From NCBI RefSeq assembly GCF_031010195.1, contig NZ_JAUAMC010000004.1:248001-312000 (forward strand): a stretch of 64,000 nt of DNA, given 5' to 3'. Below are positions 17,904-26,870 of the stretch, piece after piece; the first letter of the stretch is position 1, and the number at the start of each line of letters is the position of its first letter. Source of the DNA: Halomonas sp. SpR8 (GTDB taxonomy: Bacteria > Pseudomonadota > Gammaproteobacteria > Pseudomonadales > Halomonadaceae). Under the pieces are notes generated by a model that was given only the letters and a program-made list of their open reading frames with translations, was not told the origin of the DNA and ran no database searches. A program made the position numbers and the translations under genes.

Positions 17904-18869
17904 ATGCCAACCATCAAAACAGCAGTGGGGACTTTTGTCGCTACGGCAGCACTCACGACAGCAGTAGGGTTTTCAAGCGCCGCTGTTGCCCAGGAGTTCA
18001 CTATTGGGGTTTCGATCCCCGCGGCCACCCATGGCTGGACGGGCGGGGTTAACTACCACGCCGAAGAGGCCAAAAAACGCCTTGAAGCGCTCTATCCCGA
18101 TATCGAAATCACCATCTCCACCGCGGGTACAGCCGGTGAGCAGGCCAATGATCTGGAAGACCTGGTATCGCTGCGCAATATCGACGCGCTGGTGGTGCTG
18201 CCGTTTGAATCTGGCCCGCTAACTGACCCGGTGCGGCGCGTTAAAGACGCCGGTGTGTTCGTGACGGTAGTGGATCGTGGTCTTAATCAAGAAGGCATCG
18301 AAGATCTCTACGTGGCGGGCAACAACCATGAGTTAGGCCGCGTGTCCGGTGAGTACATCCGTGAACGCTTGGACGATGAAGGCGACATTGTGGTGCTGCG
18401 CGGCATTCCCACCGTGATTGACGACGAACGGGTGCAAGGCTTCCAAGAAGCGATTGAAGGCTCAGACGTTAATATCCTCGATATGCAGCACGCTAACTGG
18501 AATCGCGACGATGGCTTTGAAGTGATGCAGGACTACCTGTCGCGCTTCGACAAGATCGACGCCGTTTGGGCCCAGGATGACGATATCGCCCTCGGCGTCA
18601 TTGAAGCGGTACGCCAGGCGGATCGTGAAGATGAGCTATTTATCGTTGGCGGTGCGGGCATGAAGGACATCATCAAGCGGGTGATGGATGGCGATGAACT
18701 GGTGCCGGTAGATGTGCTTTATCCGCCCGCCATGATCGCTACCGCCATGGATCTTACCGTGCAGCACTTTGTCTCCAATGGCCCGGTGCTGGGCGAGTAC
18801 ATTCTAGGCTCGCCGCTGATCACCCAGGAGAACGCCGAGCAGTACTACTTCCCCGACTCGCCGTTCTGA
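17904..18869 (+). CDS. Sugar ABC transporter substrate-binding protein (RbsB type)
   Basis: Periplasmic type I sugar-binding protein of 321 residues. Signal peptide with a hydrophobic core at about 12-28, cleaved near AVAQ. The mature part begins FTIGVSIPAATHGWTGG, the usual RbsB-type first strand with aromatic contact residues, and includes the hinge-region motif AVWAQDDDIALG. AAAGGAG precedes the ATG. It follows its ATPase and permease, an order (A-C-B) often seen in alpha- and gammaproteobacterial CUT2 operons. The ligand is unknown; proteins of this kind near Gfo/Idh and TIM-barrel isomerases bind polyols, glycosides or rare sugars. Confidence 0.87.
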   Translation: MPTIKTAVGTFVATAALTTAVGFSSAAVAQEFTIGVSIPAATHGWTGGVNYHAEEAKKRLEALYPDIEITISTAGTAGEQANDLEDLVSLRNIDALVVLPFESGPLTDPVRRVKDAGVFVTVVDRGLNQEGIEDLYVAGNNHELGRVSGEYIRERLDDEGDIVVLRGIPTVIDDERVQGFQEAIEGSDVNILDMQHANWNRDDGFEVMQDYLSRFDKIDAVWAQDDDIALGVIEAVRQADREDELFIVGGAGMKDIIKRVMDGDELVPVDVLYPPAMIATAMDLTVQHFVSNGPVLGEYILGSPLITQENAEQYYFPDSPF

Positions 18870-18895
18870 TTACGGCCTGATCGCGTACCGATAAC

Positions 18896-18921
18896 AAGTA
18901 CTAATAATAAGTACTAATAAA
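18896..18921 (+). repeat. 13-bp tandem repeat after the binding-protein gene
   Basis: AAGTACTAATAAT (18896-18908) and AAGTACTAATAAA (18909-18921) are adjacent and differ at the last base. They sit directly before a GC-rich stem-loop. Confidence 0.65.
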
Positions 18922-18923
18922 AA

Positions 18924-18953
18924 GGCGCGGGTAAGTAGCAGCCCACCCGCGCC
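18924..18953. terminator. GC-rich stem-loop between binding protein and isomerase
   Basis: GGCGCGGGT (18924-18932) pairs perfectly with ACCCGCGCC (18945-18953) around a 12-base loop. There is no U-tract on the plus strand but AAAAA precedes it, so it could terminate only minus-strand transcription; on the plus strand it more likely stabilises the upstream mRNA end and lowers downstream expression. Confidence 0.5.
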
Positions 18954-18989
18954 AATGTTCACCTAGTTGATACGTTTTGAGAGAGTCCT

Positions 18990-20042
18990 ATGAAAACAAT
19001 CAAAGGGCCAGCGCTCTTTCTCGCCCAGTTCGCCGGTGATGAAGCCCCGTTTAACAGCCTCGATAGCATTGCCGCCTGGGCGGCGGGATTAGGCTATAAG
19101 GGCGTGCAGATACCCAGTTGGGATGCGCGCATGATTGATCTAAAGCGCGCCGCTGAGAGCCGTACCTACTGCGATGAGATTAAAGGCACACTGGCCAAGC
19201 ACGGCTTAGCGCTCACCGAACTCTCCACCCACTTGCAGGGCCAGTTAGTCGCGGTGCATCCCGCTTACGACGAAATGTTCGATGGCTTTGCCGCCCCGGA
19301 AGTGCGCGGTAATCCCAAGGCCCGCCAGGCGTGGGCCGTTGAGCAGCTAATGTTGGCTGCCAAAGCATCGCAAAATCTTGGCCTAACCGACCACGGCACC
19401 TTTTCCGGTTCGCTGGCGTGGCCGTATATCTACCCTTGGCCTCAGCGCCCGGCGGGCCTGATCGACACCGCCTTTGACGAACTGGCCAAACGCTGGCGGC
19501 CAATTCTGGATGCCTTTGACGAAGCGGGAGTGAACCTCTGCTACGAGATTCACCCCGGCGAAGATCTCCACGACGGCATCACCTTCGAGATGTTCCTTGA
19601 GCGGGTTGGCAACCACCCGCGCTGCCACATTCTTTACGACCCCAGTCACCTGATTTTGCAGCAGCTCGACTATTGCGGCTTTCTGGATGTGTATCGCGAG
19701 CATATTCAGATGTTCCACGTTAAGGACGCCGAGTTTAACCCCAGCCCCAAGCAGGGCGTTTATTCGGGCTATCAATCGTGGACCGATCGTGCGGGACGTT
19801 TCCGCTCCCTGGGCGATGGCCAAATCGACTTCAAGTCGATTTTCTCGTGGATGGCGGCCAATGACTACCACGGCTGGGCGGTGCTGGAGTGGGAATGCTG
19901 CCTGAAGCATCCAGAAGTTGGCGCCCGCGAAGGTGCGACCTTTATTCGCGACCACATCATTGAGGTGACCGAGCGGGCGTTCGATGACTTCGCCGACGGT
20001 GGCTCCGATCAAGCCGCCAATCGTCGGATTCTCGGTCTTTAA
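18990..20042 (+). CDS. Sugar phosphate isomerase/epimerase family TIM-barrel protein
   Basis: A 350-residue xylose-isomerase-like (AP-endonuclease-2 superfamily) barrel. The metal site can be traced: Glu186 in CYEIHPGED, Asp217 and His220 in YDPSHL, His243 in MFHVKDAEF, and Glu300 in VLEWE. No signal peptide, so cytoplasmic. AGAGAG lies upstream of the ATG. It is followed after 19 bases by a Gfo/Idh/MocA dehydrogenase. This pair, next to a sugar ABC importer, resembles the YcjR/YcjS pair of E. coli, where a dehydrogenase makes a 3-keto sugar and the barrel protein acts on it. Exact reaction not predictable; isomerisation, epimerisation or elimination are all possible. Confidence 0.8.
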   Translation: MKTIKGPALFLAQFAGDEAPFNSLDSIAAWAAGLGYKGVQIPSWDARMIDLKRAAESRTYCDEIKGTLAKHGLALTELSTHLQGQLVAVHPAYDEMFDGFAAPEVRGNPKARQAWAVEQLMLAAKASQNLGLTDHGTFSGSLAWPYIYPWPQRPAGLIDTAFDELAKRWRPILDAFDEAGVNLCYEIHPGEDLHDGITFEMFLERVGNHPRCHILYDPSHLILQQLDYCGFLDVYREHIQMFHVKDAEFNPSPKQGVYSGYQSWTDRAGRFRSLGDGQIDFKSIFSWMAANDYHGWAVLEWECCLKHPEVGAREGATFIRDHIIEVTERAFDDFADGGSDQAANRRILGL

Positions 20043-20061
20043 TAAAGAGGGGCAATACGAT

Positions 20062-21225
20062 ATGAGTACGCAACATGAAACGTCGAGGCGGCTGCGCCTG
20101 GGCATGGTGGGCGGCGGCCAGGGAGCGTTTATCGGCGGGGTGCACCGCATCGCCGCCCGGCTGGATGACCACTACGAGCTGGTCGCCGGGGCCTTTGCTT
20201 CAGACCCTGAGCGTAGCCGGGCCGCCGCGGCGGAACTACACGTCACCGAAGATCGCGCCTACCCCGACTACCAGGCTATGGCTGAGGCGGAGCGCAAGCG
20301 GTCGGATGCCATCGACGTGGTCGCCATCGTGACCCCCAATCATGTTCATTTCGACGTAGCGCGCACCTTTCTTGAAGCGGGCTTTCACGTGATCTGCGAT
20401 AAGCCGATGACGATCACCCTGGAAGAGGCGCAAACCCTTGCCGAACTGGTGGAGAGCAGCGGGCTGTTCTTCGGCTTAACCCACAACTACTCCGGCTACT
20501 CGCTGATCCGTCAGGCGCGAGAAATGGTGGCCAACGGCGAGCTTGGGGAGCTGCGTGTGTTGCAGGTGGAGTATCCACAAGATTGGCTCTCCACCCGGCT
20601 GGAAGAGAGCGGTGTGAAGCAGGCCGAGTGGCGCACCGACCCCAAACGCAGCGGCCCGGCGGGCTGTTTGGGCGATATTGGCACCCACGCCTACCACTTG
20701 GCGCGCTATGTGACCGGGTTGGAGCTCGAATCACTCGCCGCCGATATGCACACCTTTGTGGACGGCCGTGTGCTGGATGACAACGTGCATATGCTGCTGC
20801 GCTTCAAAGGCGGTGCACGGGGCATGCTGTGGTCGAGCCAAGTTGCACCGGGTAACGAAAACGGCCTGCAGCTACGTGTTTACGGCAGCCAGGGTGGTCT
20901 CTCTTGGCGCCAGGAATCCCCCAACCAATTGGTGCACTCACCGCTGGGCGAGCCGTCGCGGATTTTAACCCGTAATGGCCCGGGTCTAGGTGAAGCTGCG
21001 ATGGCAGCAGCGCGCATTCCTGCGGGGCATCCGGAAGGCTATCTCGAAGCCTTTGCCCAGCTCTACCGCGATTTCGCGGTGCAAATCCGCGCCCATCAAA
21101 ACGCTGGAAATGTTGATGCGCTGGCCGCGCCCACGCCGGGGGTGGCCGACGGCGTTGATGGGTTGAGGTTTATTACCCGCGCACTGGAATCCTCACAAGC
21201 AGGCGGGCAGTGGGTGGACGTTTAG
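20062..21225 (+). CDS. Gfo/Idh/MocA-family sugar oxidoreductase
   Basis: NAD(P)-dependent dehydrogenase of 387 residues. Start at 20062 behind AAAGAGGGG; the frame is open further upstream but overlaps the isomerase. Rossmann motif [16 protein letters not shown] near the N-terminus, the lysine motif CDKPMT, and [13 protein letters not shown] supplying the catalytic Asp and His. The GGGxGAFIGxxHR version is seen in glycoside 3-dehydrogenases and related enzymes that work with TIM-barrel partners, so oxidation of a sugar C3 hydroxyl is a reasonable inference. Cytoplasmic. Overlaps nothing; 65 bases before the SDR gene. Confidence 0.82.
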   Translation: MSTQHETSRRLRLGMVGGGQGAFIGGVHRIAARLDDHYELVAGAFASDPERSRAAAAELHVTEDRAYPDYQAMAEAERKRSDAIDVVAIVTPNHVHFDVARTFLEAGFHVICDKPMTITLEEAQTLAELVESSGLFFGLTHNYSGYSLIRQAREMVANGELGELRVLQVEYPQDWLSTRLEESGVKQAEWRTDPKRSGPAGCLGDIGTHAYHLARYVTGLELESLAADMHTFVDGRVLDDNVHMLLRFKGGARGMLWSSQVAPGNENGLQLRVYGSQGGLSWRQESPNQLVHSPLGEPSRILTRNGPGLGEAAMAAARIPAGHPEGYLEAFAQLYRDFAVQIRAHQNAGNVDALAAPTPGVADGVDGLRFITRALESSQAGGQWVDV

Positions 21226-21290
21226 TCGAGGCGACAACGGGTTTTTGAATAACAATTCTGTAACAACAATAAAACGGCGTAGGAAGTGAT

Positions 21291-22061
21291 ATGAAACAAC
21301 ACTCAGTGCGTTATGCGAGCCTTGAGCAGCGAGTGGTCTTTATTACCGGTGGCGGCAGTGGTATTGGCGCCGCGCTTACCCGTGCCTTTCATCATCAGGG
21401 CGCGCGGGTGGTATTTGTCGATATCAACGACGCCGCCAGCGAGGCGCTGGTCGCTGAATTGAGCAGCGAGACCGGCAAGGCACCGCTGTATCACCACTGC
21501 GATATTCGCGATGTGGCCAGCCTGCAGCGGGTTATCGCCGAGACCGGCCAAAACGTCGGGCCTATTCATACGCTGGTCAACAACGCCGCCAGCGACGACC
21601 GACACGACTGGCGGGAGGTGGATGTGGCCTATTGGGACGAACGTATGTCGCTCAATCTGCGGCCGATGTTTTTTGCCGCCCAGGCGGCGGCTGAACAGAT
21701 GATCGAGGCAGGCGGGGGATCGATTATCAATTTTGGCTCGGTCAGCGTGCAGATGGCGCTGGGTGGGTTACCCGCTTATGTCACCGCCAAAGCGGCGGCC
21801 CACGGCCTGACCCGCAGCCTGGCCCGGGAGCTGGGTGAGTACAACATCCGCGTAAATACTCTGGTACCCGGTTCGGTGATGACCGAACGCCAGCTCGAAA
21901 AATGGATTAGTCCCGAGGACGAAGTCGCCATTCAACAACGCCAGTGCCTAAAAATGCGCTTGGAAGCCCAGCATATCGCCCCCGCCGTGCTGTTTTTAGC
22001 CAGTTCTGAAAGCCAGGCCATCACCGGCCAGGAGTTGGCGGTGGACGCCGGATGGGCCTGA
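21291..22061 (+). CDS. SDR dehydrogenase, probable D-xylose 1-dehydrogenase
   Basis: Cytoplasmic classical short-chain dehydrogenase of 256 residues. Cofactor motif TGGGSGIGA at about 20-28, NNAASDDRHDW where NNAG is usual, catalytic Ser in INFGSVS and the YVTAK pair (YxxxK). Several blocks match the Caulobacter D-xylose dehydrogenase XylB as I recall it: NDDRH-like segment, YWDERMSLNLR, the C-terminal RQLEKWISPEDE, QCLKMR and the ending DAGWA. It would oxidise D-xylose to xylonolactone, feeding the dehydratase at 12050 or one elsewhere. The GH43 xylosidase downstream supplies xylose, which fits. AGGAAG precedes the start. Confidence 0.8.
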   Translation: MKQHSVRYASLEQRVVFITGGGSGIGAALTRAFHHQGARVVFVDINDAASEALVAELSSETGKAPLYHHCDIRDVASLQRVIAETGQNVGPIHTLVNNAASDDRHDWREVDVAYWDERMSLNLRPMFFAAQAAAEQMIEAGGGSIINFGSVSVQMALGGLPAYVTAKAAAHGLTRSLARELGEYNIRVNTLVPGSVMTERQLEKWISPEDEVAIQQRQCLKMRLEAQHIAPAVLFLASSESQAITGQELAVDAGWA

Positions 22062-22096
22062 GTTCGCTTACTTTTAAATAATATTAGGAGAATGTC

Positions 22097-23386
22097 ATGC
22101 AGGTAGCTAACAACTACAACGCGCCCTGTTCACGTCCGCGTCACATAGCACTCGCCGTTGCGGTTGCTGCTGCTTTGAGTTCAGTCGCCGCCGCGGCTGA
22201 CACCACGGTGACTGTGTTAAGAATTGAGAGCAGCAGCGCTGAAAAGGACTACTACAACGAAGTGGTTGCCGAGTTTGAGGCGCAAAACCCCGAGATTAAT
22301 GTCGAGTTTGAATACCTTGCCAACGAGGCTTACAAAACGCGCCTGCCCACTATGCTGCAGTCCAGCCAGCGCCCGGATATCTATTACACCTGGGGTGGTG
22401 AAGGGCTGCGCGATCAGGTGGATGCCGGGTTTGTCCGCGACTTGACCGAGCCGATGCGCGATGGCTGGCAGGATATCTACCCCGCGTCAGCGGTGCGCGC
22501 CTTCACCCTGGATGATCGGGTCTATGGCGCGCCGCTCTACGCCACGGTGGTGGGTATCTGGGCGAACACCGCGCTGACGGAGCAGGCGGGGGTCGATGTG
22601 CAAGCGATCAAGACCTGGGAGGATTTTGAAAGCGCCGTGGTGGCGCTGCGGGAAGAGGGCATAACCCCGCTGGTAGTCGGTGGTCAGGATGGCTGGCCGC
22701 TGCACTTCTATTGGGGCTCTTTAGTCACCCGCCTAGCCGGTGGTGAGGGCATCGAAGCGGCCAAAAGCGGTGACAACGGTGGCTTTAACGGCGAGCCCTT
22801 TGTACGCGCTGGCGAGATGCTGCAGTCGCTGGTTGAGCTTGACCCTTTCCAGCCAGGCTTTATGGCTACTTCCTACGAGCGCGCCAGCGGCATGTTTGGC
22901 GATGGGGAAGCTGCCTTCCACGTGATGGGTGACTGGGACTACCTCCCTTCCAAGCAGCGCTCGGTGAGCGGTGATGGTGTTCCGGATGACGACTTGCGGT
23001 TTATTCCTTTCCCCGAAGTCGCGGGTGGTGAGGGCAACGCGCAGAGTTTTGGCGGTATGAACGGTTTTGCGGTCACCCGCGATGCGCCCGATGAAGCGAT
23101 AGAGTTCCTGCGCTTTCTACTCAATGCGGAGAATCAGCGTAAAGCGGCGGCGACGGGCATCTTTGTGCCGGTTGCCGAGGGCTCCGCGGAAGCGCTTGAA
23201 ACCCCCTATGCCCGCCGCGTTGCCGAGATACTTGATGAATCCGAGTTCCATCAGGTGTTTCTGGATCAAGCGCTGGGCACATCCGTTGGCGCGACGATTA
23301 ACGATATCAGCGGTGACTTGGCGCAAGGCGTTATTATCCCGGAAGAGGCCGCCGAGCGGGTCGAAGAAGCCTGGCAATTTAGATGA
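22097..23386 (+). CDS. Extracellular solute-binding protein, family 1 (oligosaccharide ABC importer)
   Basis: Periplasmic receptor of a MalE/UgpB-type importer, 429 residues. An N-terminal signal peptide (hydrophobic 17-33, cleavage near AAAADT) precedes a family 1 binding protein: TVTVLRIESSSAEKDYYNEVVAEFEAQNP opening segment in parts, GDWDYLP near residue 278 and the YTWGGEGLRD loop. AGGAG lies before the ATG. First gene of binding protein, two permeases, GH43 enzyme, ATPase. The GH43 beta-xylosidase in the operon makes xylo-oligosaccharides the best guess for the ligand. Confidence 0.88.
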   Translation: MQVANNYNAPCSRPRHIALAVAVAAALSSVAAAADTTVTVLRIESSSAEKDYYNEVVAEFEAQNPEINVEFEYLANEAYKTRLPTMLQSSQRPDIYYTWGGEGLRDQVDAGFVRDLTEPMRDGWQDIYPASAVRAFTLDDRVYGAPLYATVVGIWANTALTEQAGVDVQAIKTWEDFESAVVALREEGITPLVVGGQDGWPLHFYWGSLVTRLAGGEGIEAAKSGDNGGFNGEPFVRAGEMLQSLVELDPFQPGFMATSYERASGMFGDGEAAFHVMGDWDYLPSKQRSVSGDGVPDDDLRFIPFPEVAGGEGNAQSFGGMNGFAVTRDAPDEAIEFLRFLLNAENQRKAAATGIFVPVAEGSAEALETPYARRVAEILDESEFHQVFLDQALGTSVGATINDISGDLAQGVIIPEEAAERVEEAWQFR

Positions 23387-23449
23387 TCCGCACTTAGGCG
23401 AGCACGAACGAGGCGTTCGTGTTCTTTCTGCTCTGCCTCGGAGTTTGCT

Positions 23450-24382
23450 ATGACCACGCTTGACCGAACGACCGTGCCGCGAAGAGGAAATGCCGACCGG
23501 GTGAAGAAAGGCTTGGTGAGCGGAAAATTCACCGCGCTGCTGATCCTGCTGCCGCCGGCGTTAATTCTGTTTTCGCTGTTTGTCATTCTGCCGCTCGCGG
23601 ATGCTGTTTATTACAGTGGCTTTTCCTGGAATGGCTATGGCGCGCCCAGTGACTTTGTCGGCGCGCAAAATTATCAGCGCCTGCTGGATCACTCGGTATT
23701 TCATACCGCGCTGTGGAATACCGCCAAACTGATCCTGGTGTCGCTACTGATTCAGATGCCCTTGGCGTTAGGGCTGGCGCTAATGGTGTACCGTAAAACG
23801 CCCACCAACACCCTGTTTCGGCTGGTATTTTTCCTGCCCTATATCCTGGCCGAAGTGGCTGCAGGGCTTATCTGGAGCTTCGTTTTTGACGGTGACTACG
23901 GCATTACCAGCTCGTTGTTGCATGCCATGGGGCAGGAGTCGGTGTATGTGCTGGCCGATCACCAGTGGGCGTTTCCAGCGATTATGACGGTGATCGTTTG
24001 GAAGTACTTTGGCTTCCATATGATGATCTATATTGCCGCCCTGCAGGGCGTGCCCAAGGATCTTGTCGAGGCTGCCAAGCTGGAAGGGGCAAAACCCAGG
24101 CAAGTCGCTCTCTTTGTGCAAATCCCACTGATTAAGCACGCCCTCGTCGTCAGTGGTTTCTTTGCCATTATCGGCTCGCTACAGATCTTCGACATTATTA
24201 TCCCGATGACCAACGGTGGCCCGTCTAACTCGACGCACACCATCGTCACCTACCTCTATAGCTTCGGCCTCTCACGGCTCAATATTGGCTTCGGTAGCGC
24301 CGCTGCGGTGGTGCTGTTCGTGCTCGCTATCGGGATCGCCTTCTTCTACCAACGCACCACGTCCAAGGGGAGTAAGGCATGA
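23450..24382 (+). CDS. Sugar ABC transporter permease (MalF type)
   Basis: CUT1 inner-membrane permease, 310 residues and six hydrophobic segments after a basic N-terminus of about 25 residues. The cytoplasmic EAA loop reads LVEAAKLEGAKPRQVALFVQIPLI, the contact with the ATPase. CGGAG is upstream of the ATG at 23450. Its last four bases (ATGA) overlap the start of the second permease, indicating coupling. Together with the MalG-type partner and the ATPase at 26871 it forms a presumptive oligosaccharide importer. Confidence 0.9.
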   Translation: MTTLDRTTVPRRGNADRVKKGLVSGKFTALLILLPPALILFSLFVILPLADAVYYSGFSWNGYGAPSDFVGAQNYQRLLDHSVFHTALWNTAKLILVSLLIQMPLALGLALMVYRKTPTNTLFRLVFFLPYILAEVAAGLIWSFVFDGDYGITSSLLHAMGQESVYVLADHQWAFPAIMTVIVWKYFGFHMMIYIAALQGVPKDLVEAAKLEGAKPRQVALFVQIPLIKHALVVSGFFAIIGSLQIFDIIIPMTNGGPSNSTHTIVTYLYSFGLSRLNIGFGSAAAVVLFVLAIGIAFFYQRTTSKGSKA

Positions 24383-25206
24383 AAAGTATCACTACCCGAA
24401 ACACGCTGCGGGTGATCGTCCTGATTGTGGTGGCCAGTATTGTGATCGGCCCGCTACTGGCGGCGTTCTTCGGTGGCTTTAAGGGCAATGCCGAGCTGCG
24501 TACCAATCCGCTGTGGCTGCCCGACAGTTGGGCTGCTGACAATTACATCGGCATCCTGCTGGATGGCAATTTCTGGCGATACTTGGGGAACTCGTTTTTC
24601 ATCTCGCTAATGACGGTGTTCTTAACCCTGGTGGTGGGGGCCGCTGCGGCTTACGTGTTTTCGCAGATACGTTTTTTCGGCGCCAAGATGATCCTTTCCT
24701 ACCTACTGCTGGGGCTGATGTTTCCCTTCGCGGCGGCCATTCTGCCGCTGTTTATCAAGGTGCGCGATTTGGGCCTGCTGGATACCTACTGGGCGGTGAT
24801 TCTGCCCCAGACGGCGTTTGGTTTGTCGCTAGCCATCCTGCTGTTCAAGGCGTTCTTCGACCAGTTGCCCAAAGAGCTGTTTGAAGCGGCCTACGTGGAT
24901 GGGTGCAGCTATCTGCGCTTCTTCTGGTCGTTCACGCTGCCGCTCTCGACCCCCATTCTGGCCACCGTGGGCGTGTTTGTGTTTGTGCAGAGCTGGAATA
25001 ACTTTCTGCTGCCGCTGGTGGTGCTCAACGACCGCTCTATCTACACCTGGCCGCTGGGCATGATGCAGTTCCAAGGCGAGTACCTGACCCAGTGGAACAT
25101 GATTCTGGCCTTCGTGACCTTGACCATTATTCCGGCGGTTATCTTCTTTCTCGCCGCCCAGAAATACATCGTGGCTGGCCTGACCGGCGGCTCCGTTAAA
25201 GGATAA
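24379..25206 (+). CDS. Sugar ABC transporter permease (MalG type)
   Basis: Second CUT1 permease, 275 residues, six hydrophobic segments, EAA loop LFEAAYVDGCSYLRFFWSFTLPL. Start ATG overlaps the MalF-type stop by four bases and is preceded by AAGGGGAGTAAG. It ends 13 bases before the GH43 gene, which has AAAGGAGGA as ribosome-binding site, so transporter and hydrolase are made from one transcript. Confidence 0.9.
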   Translation: MKSITTRNTLRVIVLIVVASIVIGPLLAAFFGGFKGNAELRTNPLWLPDSWAADNYIGILLDGNFWRYLGNSFFISLMTVFLTLVVGAAAAYVFSQIRFFGAKMILSYLLLGLMFPFAAAILPLFIKVRDLGLLDTYWAVILPQTAFGLSLAILLFKAFFDQLPKELFEAAYVDGCSYLRFFWSFTLPLSTPILATVGVFVFVQSWNNFLLPLVVLNDRSIYTWPLGMMQFQGEYLTQWNMILAFVTLTIIPAVIFFLAAQKYIVAGLTGGSVKG

Positions 25207-25219
25207 AGGAGGATCCCTA

Positions 25220-26866
25220 ATGAACGATGTTATCCACAACCCGATTCTGGCCGGGTTCAACCCCGACCCCTCGATTTGCCGGGTAGGCGATGACTACTAT
25301 CTGGCGACGTCAACCTTTGAGTGGTACCCCGGGGTTCAGATCCACCACTCCCGCGACCTGGCTAACTGGGAACTGGTAATACGGCCATTGAACCGGGCCA
25401 GCCAGCTGGATATGCGCGGCAACCCTGACTCCTGCGGGATATGGGCGCCCTGTTTAAGCTACGCCGACGGCCTGTTTTGGTTGGTCTACACCGATATGAA
25501 GCGTTATGAGGGTAACTTCAAGGATGGACATAATTACGTGGTGACAGCGCCACGTATTGAGGGCCCCTGGAGCGATCCAGTCTATCTCAATTCGAGCGGC
25601 TTTGACCCTTCGCTGTTTCATGACAGCGATGGCCGCAAGTGGTTGATTAACCTGCAGTGGGATTATCGCCAGCGGGAAGGGCGGGATCGTTTCGGCGGCA
25701 TTGTGCTGCAAGAGTATGATCCTGAGCAGCGCCGCTTAGTGGGGGCTATTACCACTATCTTCACGGGTACCGAACTGAAGCTGACGGAAGGGCCGCATCT
25801 CTATCGTCGCGATGGCTGGTACTACCTAATAGTCGCCGAGGGTGGCACGGGCTACCAGCATGCGGTGACCATGGCGCGTTCAAAAACGCTAACGGGCCCT
25901 TACCAGCTACACCCTCAAACCCCACTTTTGACGGCTAGCCATGACCCCGATAACCCACTCCAGCGAGCGGGCCATGCGGATTTGGTCGATAGTCCTGAAG
26001 GTCATAGCTCTAAAGACCATAGTTCTAAAGACCATAGCTACTTGGTGCATTTATGTGGCCGCCCCTTACCGGGAACCCGACTGTCACCGCTGGGACGCGA
26101 GACCGCTATTCAGCGGATGGAGTGGGGCGCAGATGGCTGGCCACGACTCGCCGATGGAGGCAACACCCCGGCGTTAACGGTCGCCGTGAGCGGGGTAACG
26201 CAAAGGCCTCCTGCGCGGGAGGAGCACTACGAATTCGAAACAGACACCCTGCCCGCCGCGTTTCAATGGCTGCGTACCCCCTATCCTGACCGGCTTTTTT
26301 CACTTACCGAGCGGCCCGGCTACCTGCGCCTGTTTGGCCGTGAGTCGGTCGGTTCCTGGTTTGAGCAGGCGTTAGTGGCCCGGCGCCAGGACAGCATCTA
26401 CTGTAGCGCCGAAACGACGCTCGAATTTGAACCTGAAGATATTCAGCAGTTTGCCGGGCTTATCGCCTACTACAACCGCTTCAAATTCCATTACCTGGCG
26501 GTGACCCTGAATGAGACCGGCGACAAGGTACTGAGCGTTATCAGTTGCCTGGATGATTGGCCTAACGGGAATCTGGAGATAGCTGATGCGAGCGTGCGCC
26601 TTGTCCCTGGCGCCACAATTCGGCTCGGGCTGGATATTCACGCCCGGGAGCTGTGCTTTCGCTATGCCCAGGGTGGTGAGGAGTGGCAGTCGATTGGGCC
26701 CACGTTAGACGCTGGCCTGCTCTCCGACGAAGGCAGTGGCCGCGCCCACGGCTACTTTACCGGCACTTTCCTGGGCATGGCCGCCCACGACATTAGCGGA
26801 CGCGGCACTCCCGCCGACTTCCAGGCGTTTTGCTATCGTCGCGCCCCTCTTTCAAAGACGAGATAA
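25220..26866 (+). CDS. xynB: GH43 beta-xylosidase, cytoplasmic
   Basis: Inverting glycosidase that splits xylo-oligosaccharides (possibly also arabinofuranosides) to pentoses. 548 residues, no signal peptide. It strongly resembles the Selenomonas beta-xylosidase SXA: five-bladed propeller at about 1-320 with NPDPS carrying the catalytic base Asp16, the pKa-modulating Asp129 in GFDPSLF and the acid Glu190 in LTEGPHLY, then a beta-sandwich domain ending in [15 protein letters not shown]. Odd point: where SXA has a short loop, residues 261-273 here read as a HSSKD-type repeat made by a 15-bp tandem duplication. Lies between the MalFG permeases and the ATPase; imported oligosaccharides are the likely substrate. 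Confidence 0.92.
   Translation: MNDVIHNPILAGFNPDPSICRVGDDYYLATSTFEWYPGVQIHHSRDLANWELVIRPLNRASQLDMRGNPDSCGIWAPCLSYADGLFWLVYTDMKRYEGNFKDGHNYVVTAPRIEGPWSDPVYLNSSGFDPSLFHDSDGRKWLINLQWDYRQREGRDRFGGIVLQEYDPEQRRLVGAITTIFTGTELKLTEGPHLYRRDGWYYLIVAEGGTGYQHAVTMARSKTLTGPYQLHPQTPLLTASHDPDNPLQRAGHADLVDSPEGHSSKDHSSKDHSYLVHLCGRPLPGTRLSPLGRETAIQRMEWGADGWPRLADGGNTPALTVAVSGVTQRPPAREEHYEFETDTLPAAFQWLRTPYPDRLFSLTERPGYLRLFGRESVGSWFEQALVARRQDSIYCSAETTLEFEPEDIQQFAGLIAYYNRFKFHYLAVTLNETGDKVLSVISCLDDWPNGNLEIADASVRLVPGATIRLGLDIHARELCFRYAQGGEEWQSIGPTLDAGLLSDEGSGRAHGYFTGTFLGMAAHDISGRGTPADFQAFCYRRAPLSKTR
26000..26040 (+). repeat. In-frame 15-bp tandem repeat within the GH43 gene
   Basis: Units at 26000-26014, 26015-26029 and a partial third from 26030 share the core CATAGCTCTAAAGAC with one or two changes. 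They encode about 2.6 copies of HSSKD in a propeller loop. The repeat length is a multiple of three, so copy changes keep the frame. Confidence 0.8.
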
Positions 26867-26870
26867 GCTC

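Noticed and set aside
19383..20150. 255-codon minus-strand frame spanning isomerase and dehydrogenase genes
   Set aside because: Crosses two good genes on the other strand; composition typical of an antisense frame.
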